From positions 26,562,258 to 26,626,257 of the forward strand of contig NC_081541.1 in assembly GCF_901000735.1 (NCBI RefSeq): a DNA stretch of 64,000 bases. The letters run 5' to 3'. Numbering within the stretch: the stretch's first letter is position 1; each line of letters starts with the position of its first letter. The position numbers were made by a program, and so were the translations under genes. The notes under the pieces were generated by a model. That model did not search any database. It was given only the letters and a program-made list of their open reading frames with translations, and was not told where the DNA came from. Shown here piece after piece: positions 35,296-47,296 of the stretch. The DNA is from Corylus avellana (Eukaryota; Streptophyta; Magnoliopsida; Fagales; Betulaceae).

Positions 35296-36009
35296 TTAGA
35301 GATTATCGGGGATATGCCAAAATAAGAATTTAGTCTCTGTAATCAAATTCTGTCAAAATACTTGACAGATTCCAATAGTGTATCACATCATCACCGATAG
35401 AATGATAATATATGTTATTCTTAATTAAAAATTAATTAATTAATTAAAAACATAAAAATATAAAAGTTATTAAAAAGAAAAAAAGAAAAAAAAAATTGGA
35501 GGGGTGGCTGAGGGTTTGGGAGGTGGGCTGCTTTGCCTTTGGGGTGGCAAGGGCCACCCGGATCTAACTAAGGGTTGGTGGCCTCACCTAGCCACCATGA
35601 GAGTGGTTGGTTGGGGGTGATGGTGTCCTTTGGGTAGCTCCCCACCCACCTCGAAGGTGGCGAACTACCCGGTGGGGGGGTGGCCTTGACACCTACAGGG
35701 GTGTTCGTTAGCCCACCCCTCTAAAGAGAATATATATATTTTTTTTAAAAAAAATAATAATAATTTATATTTTTATATTTTTTGTTTTAATTTTTTATTT
35801 GGGAGTATTTCTGTCTTTTAAGGAGATTTAACATCTAAAGGAAAATATTTCGTCCAATTTAACATGGTTGACTGATGGAAGGGGGTTTTTGAAAGAAATG
35901 ATAGCCTGATAGGGTTGGTGGCTTGATAGGGTCGGGCAATAGAGTTGTCAGTTCATCAGGTCAAAGTGACAATACGTTGTAGTTGATGGGAGGAAATAGT
36001 AATTACCCC
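34918..36009. mobile_element. Second Mutator-like element, 1.1 kb, no transposase
   Basis: The ends GGGGTAATTACATTTTTCCC and its inverse GGAAATAGTAATTACCCC extend as about 150-bp inverted repeats (the CTATTGCCCGACCCTATCA block mirrors 35925-35945). Flanks CTTTATTTT (34909-34917) and CTTTGTTTT (36010-36018) form a 9-bp duplication with one change. A GGGGTGGC-rich block lies at 35500-35720. No open frame resembles a transposase. Confidence 0.85.
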
Positions 36010-36114
36010 CTTTGTTTTTTATGAGTAAAGTGAGAAAACAACATCAAGTCCACGCAAAATACTGCAAAGGGGGAGAAAGAAACACTACAAAAAAAACAAT
36101 TTTCTTTTTACTGG

Positions 36115-36357
36115 AGATTTCTGACGTTTTATGGTGTCCGACGCGTTTGAAAATTTTTCTAACGTGTCGTTTCTAACGCGTGTTGATTGTCAAAAGCATA
36201 GGTGTCAGGAAAATTTTTTTCCTGACGCGTCAGTGGGTAGAACGTCAGAAAATTCTGACATTTTACTATATCACACGTCAGAAGAATTTTCTGACGTGGT
36301 AAATGTCTCCACGTCAGAGTATTTTCTGACGTGGCAGAGTCTCCAACGTCAGAAAAT
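36115..36357. repeat. CACTA-4 left subterminal repeat array
   Basis: TCTGACGTGG, TCTGACGTTT and CACGTCAGA-type units in alternating orientation. The motif variant differs from that of CACTA-1/2/3. Confidence 0.85.
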
Positions 36358-37790
36358 TAGGTTTTTTTTTTTTTCCTGATTTGTTTATGATTTATTGTTT
36401 TTTTTTAATTGACAATTTCATAAGGATTTAAGAGTATTAGGATGGATCTAGGACAAAAACAACAAAAATGAGTGATAGCAAAATTTAGAAATAATGCCAT
36501 GTTGCATTTGGCATGATAAAACCATGCCAACATAAATTCAACAATAGAAAAGGATGTATGTACAGAAATTTAGTTACTTATAATAGAATTCGACATTCAG
36601 ATCTACCAACATAAGAAATAAATAGAGACAGTCATGGAATAACTGGTAGGTCATTGAGTTAGTTCAACAATTATATTAGGATATATGTCAAACCAAAATG
36701 GAAAACAAAATCCAACCAAACTAATACGTCCTATATGACCAGGTTATACTTGGCAATATGCAGAGGCCATAGTATACTAGCAACAACATCCATGAGCTTC
36801 TCATACCACTATTTCCAAAGGCTTCCCAGATATATAGCTTGATGTATACTGGCAACAACATCCACGAGCTTCTTCACAATTTGCAGTAAGAAATAAATTC
36901 GAAAAAATATGTTACTCTTCAAAGAGAAACAAATACTCTACTCTATCCTGTGGAAGACAAGACTGAATAAAGTAAAAACTTTCCTCCATGACCTACCACA
37001 GAATCTTATTAAATCAATAGGTATTTATATTTGATTGCCATCTACATTCGTAGAATTGCCATTTACATGAAGAAAGGTAGTATAACATCTATTTCACAAA
37101 CAACAAGAAAACCTAACCAAAACTAGCAGTTTAATTTATAAATTGAAGCATAAAGTACCTTCAAGAACATAGAAGTAAATTGATAATTGATATTTTCTAC
37201 CGGTACCCAAATATCATAATTTGTCCTCTTCATAAAGAATAACAAGTGATCATAGTTACAAGAGGCCCAACCTATTAAACCCCAAACGAAGTATTGACTA
37301 AACATCCATCAAATGCAATATACTATTTATCATATAGACATAATTATATGTATCACAAACATGCAGTCAATATGTCAATCATATACAACCAAACTATATA
37401 TGTTACGATGAATATAGAGTTAATTATATGTAACATTAAACATCAACTAAACAATAACAAAATATATAATATATTTACCAAAGTATTTGGTCGTATAGCA
37501 TTTATAAGTATTAATAAGGCAAAACCTAAACAATATACAAGTCTAAATTTAAATGCATTTATTATCATATATCACTAAACAAATTAAATAAATAAATCTA
37601 AGTTAATTACTAGTTTCTGGATATAACCAATCAAAACCACATGGTTGTTCATATATATATACCACGTGCATACCAAATAACAATCATAACACATACCACG
37701 AATTACTTAATTAATTAACAAATTAACAAATAACGAACTATCTCAAACATAGCAAAAATTTAAATAAGTTAACAATAAATTTGAAATTGT

Positions 37791-37825
<35 letters not shown>

Positions 37826-38084
37826 GCCATTATATACCCATATATATATATAACAAAAAAAATTGAAATGCATATATATAGCTAGGGAGGCACGACAGAG
37901 TGAAGCAATTCATGTGAAGCAATTCATCTTGCATAAAACCAAATTCATAATAATTTTCTCTTCAAACGTATTACATGAAATTAGCACAAACAATATATAT
38001 CACCCAAACTTGCAGACAAACACCAAATCCAAATTTAACCAAACAAATAAATAAATACAAAATGATGCAAGTACATATATATAT
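36358..38084. other. CACTA-4 AT-rich interior, no gene
   Basis: No reading frame of note. There is an internal repeat GTATACTGGCAACAACATCCA (36772-36795 and 36844-36866) and a TA run at 37797-37826. Confidence 0.6.
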
Positions 38085-38545
38085 ATATACACCTGTGAGG
38101 AGCTCTTGTAGGAGCTAGAAATGGAGGGAGAGAGGACGACGGCCGGAGATCGATGGCGGAGAGACAGCCGGCGGGTTTAGCTGCGGGCGGAGGATCACTA
38201 GATAGAATCGTGAGAGAGAAACTATATACCGATCGCTTGAGAGAGAGTATATATATGGAGAAGAGAAAAAAAAAAAAAAAGGGAAGCAACGTACTCAAGC
38301 TTCAGCTATGGCGGAAGAAAGAAAGAAAGAAAGAAAGAAAAACAGAGAGAAAAAGCAGGAAAACTTTTGGGCGGTAGTGGTCTTCCAGCGCTGGGGGAAA
38401 GAAAAGATAAAAAAAATAAAATAATAATAATAATAATATTCAAACGCATGCCAGGGGGATGGGACGCTTCTGTGCACGGGGAGGAGCTCGAGATAATTTC
38501 CTCGACGGTGTGAATTTAACGCAATACACATAGCACGCCGAAACT
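38085..38545 (-). promoter_or_regulatory. CT-rich 5' exon-like block of CACTA-4
   Basis: Read on the minus strand, a pyrimidine-rich block (TTTCTTTCTTTCTTTC, CTCTCTCTCAAGCGATCGG, CTCCGGCCGTCGTCCTCTC) ends CTCACAG/GTGTATATATAT at about 38090. This is the same donor context as in CACTA-3 although there is no downstream gene. Confidence 0.5.
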
Positions 38546-38558
38546 AATGTGAAAAAAA

Positions 38559-38559
<1 letters not shown>

Positions 38560-38610
<51 letters not shown>

Positions 38611-39020
38611 TTAGCATTCTGACGTGGTGACATATATATATAGCGTTCTGATGTGGTGACCTACCACGTCAGAACTTTTTTTGATGTGGCAGTGCACCAC
38701 GTCAGATAATTCTGACGTGGCACACCGCCATGTCAGTAAAGTTCTAACGTGGCACACTGACACGTCAGAAAAGTTCTGACGTGGTATATCACCACGTCAG
38801 AAAATATATCATTTTTTAATTTTTAAAACTTGTAACATTTTCAGACGTTTCAATACTTAACACGTTAGAATTTTCTGACGTGTTAAAACAGACACGTCAG
38901 AAAATTCTGGCATATCACTATTCATACGCTAGAAAATAATTTTCTAACGTTTTAAAATTCGCATGTCAGAAATTTTCTGACGTGGCAACAAAACATGTAC
39001 TGTAACCACGTCAGAAAATG
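38560..39020. repeat. TA microsatellite and CACTA-4 right subterminal array
   Basis: A TA run (38561-38608) is followed by TCTGACGTGGTGACCTACCACGTC-type hairpin units up to the GGTAGTG terminus. Confidence 0.85.
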
Positions 39021-39140
39021 CCATTTTTTTGGTAGTGAAAGTGAATATTTTTATATTCATTTTCATTTTTTTATAGAATAAAATACTTCTTTATTTTTTA
39101 TATTCAAAATTTTCATTTATTTTTTCTTAAAAAAAAAAAT

Positions 39141-39219
39141 CTAGAACCGCGAGGTATCGATCTGCGTTCCTTTTATCCAAGCACCGACAAAGGCTCTACC
39201 AATTGAGCTACGAACGTTC
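39141..39219 (-). repeat. tRNA-like sequence, possible SINE head
   Basis: The minus strand contains TAGCTCAATTGG (39199-39210), a good pol III A box, followed by GGTAGAGCC, and GATCGATACC (39153-39162), a degenerate B box about 36 bp downstream. An anticodon arm and paired acceptor ends are not convincing, and a T-rich tract follows the 3' side. This is more likely a tRNA-derived SINE or degraded tRNA than a working gene. Segment A keeps only the A-box half (1-22). Confidence 0.35.
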
Positions 39220-40495
39220 CGATGCTGTAATAGTAGGCATCACTACTCAATAATTAACATTTACTTTTACTCTCTGGTACACGTTCTATTTGGCAAATAA
39301 AAGAATCAGAATTTTTTTGTTTGGGATTCCAAGCTTACAAAAATAAATAAATATACAGACACATATAATCCTTCGATATGTTTGCGGGTGCATTTATTGA
39401 AAATAAAAATAGACAATTTTTACACTTAATTTCATACTAATAGTTTGTTTGGGTTTGTGATTTCAGCAAATACATATAATCCTTCTATATAAAATATGTG
39501 ATTTGAAAACATATTTTTTAAAAACGCAATTTAGACTTAGTGCCATAAGCTAGACCTGATTCGTCCACTGCACCTGAAAAAGATGCTTATGCCTTGTTTA
39601 GTTCTCTTTCAAGTATCTCCATTTCTTGATTAGTAATAATTAATTCGCAAAGCCTCCACCAACAAGAGGGCAGCAAAGCAGATTAATTACAGCTATGTCT
39701 GGTTATTTTATATAAAAAAATGATTATTTTATATGAATTTTCAAATATCTTGGGTTGCCATGGACCCCCAAGAGATAAGGTGGGTCTACCTCTTGATACA
39801 ATTGGCAATTTCTGAGAGGATATTGACAATAAATGGTAGTTTGAGAAAGAGTGTGCATACTTTTTTGAAGAGAATATTATATCTCCTAACAAGAAGAGGA
39901 ATATTTATGAGTAATTAGTTGATTGTATTTTGTAATGTATGGACCTGATTGTATTGAAGTTGGTTGTATTTTGGTCGGAAAGATTAATGTAATTTGTATA
40001 GAACTATTATGGATGTTGGTGTTTTATTGGCTTTTATGCTTGTAAAAACAGTAAATAAGTGAATGAACTTCTCAGTTATGAAGAAAAATCAAATTAGGGG
40101 CCATAGGAAAAGTTAATGAATTTCATATTCAACATAAAAAAAATAAAAATAAAAATAAAAGTTATCAAGAAATTTGGAGTGCAAAGTAACGATTACTTTA
40201 TGTATTTAGTAGTTACACGTATTATTGCTTTACTAATGATATTTGCCCAATTGCCCTATATGATCCACGTGGTCATTCGGCAAAATAGTATTTCGAAAAG
40301 AGTAATGATATACATACTCACTTTCTCACTTTACTCTCATACATTTATTGATGACACCCGCTCTTACTAATGATTGTGTGATAAATTATTATTGAATTTT
40401 GATTCAATAGTGAAAGTAAAATCACTTAAGAATGTGCGAGAGTGAGAGTAAAAAAATAGAAGTGCGTATAACATTACTTAAAAGAAAAATAATTA

Positions 40496-40944
40496 TGGTT
40501 AATTACCTTTTTGATACCTAGGTTTGCACATTTTTATTTTTCCCGTATGGGATTCAAATCCTATCACAAATGGTATATGACTTACGGGAAAAGAATAACT
40601 TAGTACCTTCATTACACTCTGTCACACGTGTCATCACATACAAATGCCACGTGTCCTAAAAAAATTTAAAAACTAAACCTAAAAAAAAAAAAAAAAGGAA
40701 AATTATGAGGTGACTTGGCCACCCTATAATTTTCCTTTTTTAAAAAAAAAAAATTTTTTTTTTAGAACACATGGCATTTGTATGTGACGACATATGGTAT
40801 TCCGTTAGTTTGGGCTAACGGAACCTAACAGAGGTATTAAGTTAGTTTTTTCCCATAAGTTAGGTACTATTTGTGATATGATTTGAACCACAGGTGAGAA
40901 AAGTTAAAATGTGCAAACCTGGGTACTAAAAATGTAATTAACCC
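40496..40944. mobile_element. Mutator-type MITE, 449 bp
   Basis: The ends TGGTTAATTACCTTTTTGA and TGTAATTAACCC form inverted repeats extending through TTTGCACATTTT / AAATGTGCAAA. Flanks AAATAATTA (40487-40495) and AAATAACTA (40945-40953) form a 9-bp duplication. Segment A at about 7485-7500 shows the empty site. Confidence 0.87.
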
Positions 40945-41293
40945 AAATAACTAAGAGAAAAGCAAATCCACTAGGTCCTACACATTAAGTGGCTCACATA
41001 CAATGTTTTACCTAGGAGTGAAAATGCGTAAGCGAATGCAGTTATTAGCAATATCCATATTCGCATTCATATAATGCAATTACTATCTGGATCCGTGCGG
41101 TTAATAAATGCAGTTATTATCCGCTATCCGCATATGAGGTAATGAGCCATTTGGAGTTGTAATTCTTTCTTCTAGTAAATACAAAAAAACATTATCTATA
41201 ATTGAATACTATATTATCCATATCACACTTGCTAATCATTTTGCCATGAGATTTCAATTTCATACATTATTTAGCTTCTTGTATCATCTAATC

Positions 41294-41856
41294 TGTTGGA
41301 GCAGTTTTTGAGATGGGTGATTCAAATGATCCAAGAGATGAAATCTGCAAAATAAGAAATAGGATAAGTCAGTCAATGTTTTTCATAGAGAGGGCAAATA
41401 AATTCTTTTAAGAGTAATCAATAATAAATCACCAAAATACCTGGTTGGAGCTTCCCTTTTATAGGCTTTAAGTGACGGTTATCACAGAGTATGGACCCTG
41501 AATTCTCAGCACCCACGCTCCCGAGGAGTCCAGTGCAAGTAATGTTGAAATCGTGGATGTTATGGGATCGTGGATTGTGGCAATCGTGGGATTGTAGGTT
41601 CTATTGAAGTCTCGGTCACGTTTATGCAAAACATGGTTTGGCACTCTTAGCTCGGCCACGTTCTCTCAACACATGGCTTGGTGCTTTAAGCTCGGCCATG
41701 TTCTCTTGGAACGTGGCCTTTACCTTTAGGTGACTATACTTCTATTTACACCAGGCTTGTATAAATGTTTGATATGGACCTTATCTTCATGGGCATGCAC
41801 ACTAATTCTTAATTTGGGGGCCCTTTATTGGCATTTGGCTGATCCATTACCCAACA
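41294..41856 (-). mobile_element. Solo LTR, 563 bp
   Basis: The ends are TGTTGGAGCAG and ACCCAACA, with exact 5-bp duplication TAATC (41289-41293, 41857-41861). Segment A near 7860 lacks it. A TATA box CTATAAAAGGG on the minus strand (about 41454-41464) sets the orientation. Upstream of it (41560-41720) are repeated ATCGTGGAT and CTCGGCCACGTTCTCT units. The superfamily is not determined. Confidence 0.85.
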
Positions 41857-42405
41857 TAATCTATAGTTGGTGTAGGAAAAAATTATTTGAAAAAATAATA
41901 ATAATAATAAAGGAAGAACATATAAGGCATTTAAGTCAAAAAAAAAAAAAAATTAGAAGTGTTTCTAGCAGTGAAATCCAACAATATCACAAATCCAGCA
42001 AATATAAAAACATAAATCATACATTCAAAAAAAAAAAAAAATTACAAATCCGACAAAAAAAAAAAAAAAAAAAAGGTAAAAAAATGGGTTATGGTTATGA
42101 GGGGTGAGTATGACTTTGAAATGATAGTAGAAAAAACCTAACCTAACCTAAAGGTCACAAACCTATCAAATCCAAAACGATTTTGTTCCATGGAATTTAA
42201 TTTATATATTATATATAAAGCGAATGTGGAAGCAGTTATTATCCGTATCTGCATATCTTAAAATTGTTATCCGCATCGATATATGCAAATAATGATTTTT
42301 CCTATTAGTATCTACATTATTATAACATATAGCGGATAAGTGCGGTGTACCTTATTTGTCATGGCTCGAAGATGACATTAGAGAAGAGGACAATACGTAT
42401 GTACG

Positions 42406-42635
42406 TCAATTTTACTGGTTCTATACCCCATCATTTCAGTGGCTACACTCTTATCCGAATCACGCCTAAAGACTAAGGGGCTACGACATTTTCCTTGACA
42501 GGGAGCTTCACTTAAGGTGCCCTTAAGGTCGAGCACAATTTAACTCATGGTTGGAGGGATCTAGGTTTTCTTTCTTTCTATTTACTTTTTACTTTTTTTA
42601 GGAGGAACATTACAGATCTTTACCTTCATTTTATA
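42406..42635. other. Spacer, no gene recognised
   Basis: About 230 bp unique to this side, ending in TTATA, the target duplication of the gypsy element. Confidence 0.5.
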
Positions 42636-43875
42636 TGATGAGTGTCAAATATTGCATATTTGAGCCCCTTAATTTGCATTTGTTAATCCTTTAGCTGTGT
42701 CTTAGTCTGATGTTTGTGTTAATTTTGGTGTTTTAGTGTTTTGTGGGTTGCTAAGGGAAAACTGTACCTTTAAATGTGAAAAATGCAAAATTTGGAAGAA
42801 AGCCACCAAGAGGAAGCATCGAGCACACCAGACTGGCACTCGAGCGCATCTGCGCTCGAGCCCTGCGGCATTACGCTCGAGCAGAGGCACCGCAGCGCTC
42901 AAGCACTACGCCGCAGGAGACAATATCGCATGAGTGAGTACGCTTGAACGCACTGGCCATGCGATCGAGCACACCCGCGCCCAACATCAAGCCATCAGCG
43001 AGCACACGCTTGCATCGAAAGTGGAATGTGCATGCTCGAGTGCGATCGAGCGCACCTGGTGTGCGCTCGAGCGCACTCGTCTGACCTAGAAGCACTGAAA
43101 TCTTGAAATTTGCTTATAAATATCATTCTTTTTTAGGAAAACGTACGGAGGCGCGCCAGGGGGCGCTGTTCTTTGTCGCTTTCGTGTTTTTTGGATTTTT
43201 GTAACTCTGAACACCAATTCTTTTGTAAGTTATTTAATTTTAATGAACTTAATTACTTTCTCTATGATTCCTTTTTTTATGAGAGGCTAAAACCTTCAAC
43301 TAAGGTTGAAGATGAAGCCTCACCATTGATTTGTTTGCATATTTTTATGTTTTGTTCATACAATTCCGACGTTTAGTGTAACGTATATTCATTTCAATTC
43401 AATTATTTGATTAAGTTCTTGTAATTGATTGTTTAGAATAATATTTTTGCCAAAGTTGGATATTCCATGTGTTTCATCCGACGGATACATTGGATGATTT
43501 TTATTTAAGTTGGATATGCATTGTGATTTGTATAATGGATGGATTCATTGAATCTTTCAATAGGTTAATTGTATGAAAATTAGAACATGCATGGGGTTTT
43601 ATTGCAATTCGGATGTATGAAAAAACATAATAATGTGTGCTTTGATTTGATGAGTGTGAATTTTGAAACCTTAGTATTTATCTTTTGATTAATTTTATTT
43701 TGTTTAGTTTTCAATTTCAAAAATCAAAAATCTTTTAGAACTAGGTTAAAATTTAATTAGTTTAGATAGAAGTTTATTTACACGAACACAATTCCCTGTG
43801 GATTCTACCTCGCACTTGCAAAAGCTATATTGTAAACGACTTGTGCACTTACGAGTAACATTAAAACTCACAACA
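42636..43875 (+). repeat. 5' LTR of the gypsy element
   Basis: The LTR is 1240 bp, with a TATA box TTATAAATA at about 43114. Upstream, between 42835 and 43080, about ten GCTCGAGCGCA-like units with the CTCGAG palindrome are clustered. Confidence 0.92.
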
Positions 43876-44515
43876 AGTTTTTGGCGCCATTGCCAGGGAA
43901 TTGTTTGTATTTGTGAAAATAAATTTTTGTTTAAATTGATTTTATTTTTCTACTAGTTATAATGAGCACTTTTTTCAATTTTATTTTATTTTACTTGTTT
44001 CTACAAGTCTAATAAAAAAAGGAAGAAGATTTTGTGTTTGGTTTGTTTTTGCAGTTTCTGGCGAATTTCCGTCCCTGCCAAGCCGCTCGAGCACACTTGA
44101 GCACAAGGCTGCGAACAGAATCCGCGCCTACGATCAATCTTTTCCAATCTACACCCAAGCGCACAACAGATGCACGCTTGAGCGCAAGCTACTTACACGT
44201 AAGCGCACAAGCGCAACAGACAGCAGCAAAGGATTCCGCGCACCTGTGCTCGATCCCTCTTCACCTGTGCTCATGCGTACTTCCGCAGACTGCACCAAAA
44301 TGGGTCAATACCTAAAATCTTGCCAAACTTATGTTTGGTCCGTTTTGTGAGTTTTTGAATTTTTGGTATTGTTGTTTAGTTTTGTGTTTCTATGGTAGTT
44401 TTCATTTTTGTTTATATTTCTCAGAAAAAAAAGAAAAAAAAAAAACATGAATTTTCCTTGTCGCAGTTTTATGTGGGGTATTTGCATGCTAAACACTAAA
44501 AAGTAAGGGTGAAGC
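43876..44515 (+). other. PBS and untranslated leader of the gypsy element
   Basis: The tRNA-Asp-type PBS is followed by a leader that again contains CTCGAGCACA / TTGAGCGCA units (44085-44290), as in the LTR. No reading frame is recognised. Confidence 0.7.
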
Positions 44516-46074
44516 ATGAATTTTCCATGTTGTGATTTTAATAATTTTTCTGTTCAACATGTTTCTCATAGTGGTAGGACGCCAGCTCCTACCAACTACC
44601 AGCAAAATTTTTACCCACATGGACCATGTTCATACTGCTTCAATCCTAATCATAGTTTTGGTAAGTGTCCATCCTGGGGACAATTTTCCAATTTTTCACA
44701 TGAGCAAATGAGCATCAATTTCTCCAGCCCGAGGTTTGATTCAAATTCCAATTTTTATAACCCGAACTGGATCAACCATTCTGATTTCTCGTGGCAAGCT
44801 CATGCTATGGGAAACTATGCTCCCCAAGTCGATGAACTGCACCATCCTGAATATCTGTAGTTCGACAACCAATCTTCCCATCCTTCATCCTACGACTATC
44901 AATCCTCATTGGAAGATCCTCTAAAATCCTTCATGCAACTAACCGGCCAATCTGCCGCTCAAATGTCACAACCAGAATTAACGTTGGAAGACGCACTCAA
45001 TGCGTTCAAGCAAACAACCAACCAGTGTATACAAGAGCTTAAGAATTCCACCGTGGTCATAACCAAGACATTCAAGAACTCAAGGATGCCACCATGGTCA
45101 ACACTCAAGAAATTGCAAGGTTGGAAGGACAGGTTGATCATCTAGTTGCAGAATTCAACAGAATCGAGGAAGAGGAGCTTCAAAGTCAGGAGATGGTAAG
45201 AGGGCAATACATGATTGATGAGGATGACACCAGCAATCCTCATCATGAGCATGCCCAAGCCACCACCACACGTGGGAGTAAGGAAATTGTTGATGAGACT
45301 GTTAATGAGCCAAATCTTGAGAACCCTTTGGAAGAGTGCTTTGCTCAATTTGGATGTGACCTAGACCTTGACAAGTTCCTTGAGCAAGTTGGGACTTTTA
45401 ATGAGCCAAGTCTAGAGGATCCTTTAAAATAGTGTTTTGTTCAATTTGAATTTTATCTGGACCTTAACATGATATGTGAGTAAGCTGAGACCTTATTGGA
45501 TCCCACTCCTGAGATGTGGACTGAGAATGGGGAAACCACGGAGATATCCTTCCCTAACCCATCTTCATCAGCAGCTGAGCCTCTCATTATTGAGAACAAC
45601 AATGTGGAAGAAAAAGAGGAGCAAATTGAGCCCCCATCAACTCCAAGTTTGTCCAACAACATTGTGAGTACTGAAGCTCATTCCTTTATCACAATTCCTC
45701 TTGAAGCACATCATGAACCCCAAGCCTCATTTATTCAATGTCTCAAAGAACCATCTTATACCAAGACTCTCAAGGATCTATGCAAACAAGTGAGCAAATC
45801 TAGGAACCATTGTCCTAAGAAGATCCTTCTAAGCAACAAGGTTGGCTACCTAAGATGGCGGAACATCCTTCCAGAGGGCTATGAAATTTTAAAGAAGAAA
45901 TGGTGGAAGAGATTGGTTGGACATCCGAATGATCGGGGAAAGCGCTGTAAACTTTCTTGTCCAATTTATTTTCCACATTTCAATTCATGTTTTCTTTTTT
46001 CCTTTTTCATTTTATTTCTCGTTATTTCATTTTCTCTTTTAACAGCAATTGATCTAATGACGCTTGTTTTGTGA
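44516..46074 (+). pseudogene. gag-like frame of the gypsy element, broken
   Basis: The frame opens at 44516 with MNFPCCDFNNFSVQHVSHSG and a CX2CX4HX4C zinc knuckle (CSYCFNPNHSFGKC) near residues 38-51. It stops at TAG 44858-44860, where relatives I recall have Gln. It continues in pieces: coiled-coil region 44909-45145, shift near 45090, acidic stretch to TAG at 45431, then 45496-45950 with an acidic Glu/Pro region and a Lys/Trp-rich end (RWRNILPEGYEILKKKWWK). The protein type is widespread in non-autonomous gypsy elements of dicot trees; its role is presumably structural. The breaks make this copy non-functional. Confidence 0.7.
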
Positions 46075-47296
46075 GAAAATTTTGCTGTTAGTTTTTTTTG
46101 TGATAGGTGTTCTTGTGTTTAAGTTTGGGGGACGCTCTGGCCTTTGCACACTCTAGTTTCCTCACCTCAAGGTATTGCATCTCTTGACACATTGGGGACA
46201 ATATGTCATTTAAGTTTGGGGGTGTGAAAGACACTATTGTCCATTTCTTTTTATCTTTTGGTGTTTGTGTTTATTTCATTTAAAAAAAAAAAAAAAAATT
46301 GCTGTGTTGTTGATTGAGCATGAGTTACACTGTTACTATGGCTTGCATTTCATGGCTTGTTTAACATCTTGAACACATCATGTCATTAGGACTAATTTTT
46401 GGCTTAGAGAGGCTTCACATGTTTTGAGTTGATCATCACATGCACATTAGCATAGAGTCTATAGGGTATGAGATTTGAATTGATTAGTGTGTATCTTGAG
46501 ATTTGTAGGATGAATTGTTGATGAATAACCTTGGCTTGAAAAAAAAAAAATCATTATCATTTTGAGTTTCTCATTGAGTAACCAGACCTCTTGCCTCATT
46601 AAGCGCTTAGTATTCGCATAAAAATATGTGGAATTTGAATTGATTGATTGTATGGCTAGTCTGGCTTCGTAGCCTTTTGGACTTGAGTCATTAAGCCCTT
46701 AGAGATGTTTTTACATCTAATGAACTAAAACCATCTGGTTTGGGAGTCACTGGCCCAACACTCGTTACATAAGTCAATTAGAAAGCCTAAGGGAGCCAAG
46801 CTTTGCACAACCTAAACAAAAAAAAAAAAAAAAAAAAAAAAAAACATCTTGACTTAAGCCTGGGTTGGTTCATCTGATAGGATTCCTATGAATTTTGAGG
46901 CACACAAACTGTGAGTAAATTGAAGCCTCATGATTACATGCTAATCTCACTTTTCACTTAATGGAGCATGTGTTGTCTCAATTGCCAACTTATGATTTTG
47001 GATGTCCTTATGATGTGATTGTGGTGGTCATTTTGTTAAGCATGCTCATGAGTAAGAACCATGTATTTGTGTGGAAATTCATGTTTGTCCATAACATAAT
47101 ACTGACAATTTCTATGGGTATCATTGCTGTTAAACTCTCACGAGACTTCACTCGTCCTCTAGGGAAGCCTAGGGGTTTAAAAGGCTTGTTGCATGTGCAA
47201 TCGTTTCTCGCACGACAGAATTTATGTTTCTTACTTTCATTTTGTTTTTTGATTTGTTCTGCTAAGAGACTAGCAAAATGTAAGTTTGGGGGTATT
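46075..47296 (+). other. Non-coding 3' interior of the gypsy element
   Basis: No pol. It includes repeated AAGTTTGGGGG purine blocks, poly-A runs at 46281-46299 and 46815-46844, and the functional polypurine tract at about 47281-47296. Confidence 0.7.

Larger units (their letters stand above)
36083..39037 (-). mobile_element. CACTA-4: CACTA derivative without coding exons
   Basis: It begins CACTACAAAAAAAACAATT and ends TTTTTTTGGTAGTG, flanked by AAA on both sides (36080-36082, 39038-39040). Subterminal arrays use a TCTGACGTGGT / ACCACGTCAGA variant (36115-36355 and 38620-39020). The interior is about 1.7 kb of AT-rich sequence with no Transposase_24 exons, plus a CT-rich 5'-exon-like block on the minus strand at 38085-38545. 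It is therefore a deletion derivative or a sister family of CACTA-1/2/3. Confidence 0.9.
39041..42405. repeat. Segmental duplicate B
   Basis: Paralogue of 1-663 plus 6976-8404. It lacks CACTA-1 (empty site at about 39605-39615) but carries its own MITE and solo LTR. The shared open stretch YLSWLEDDIREEDNTYV at about 42347-42409 is near its right end. No intact gene. Confidence 0.82.

Noticed and set aside
35500..35720. GC-rich GGGGTGGCC blocks as CpG-island promoters
   Set aside because: The same block recurs at 9490-9600 and 15365-15485; it is repetitive and not next to any gene start.
44034..44315. 93-aa frame in the gypsy leader
   Set aside because: It follows the CTCGAGCACA repeat cluster and has no recognisable homology, so it is probably untranslated leader.
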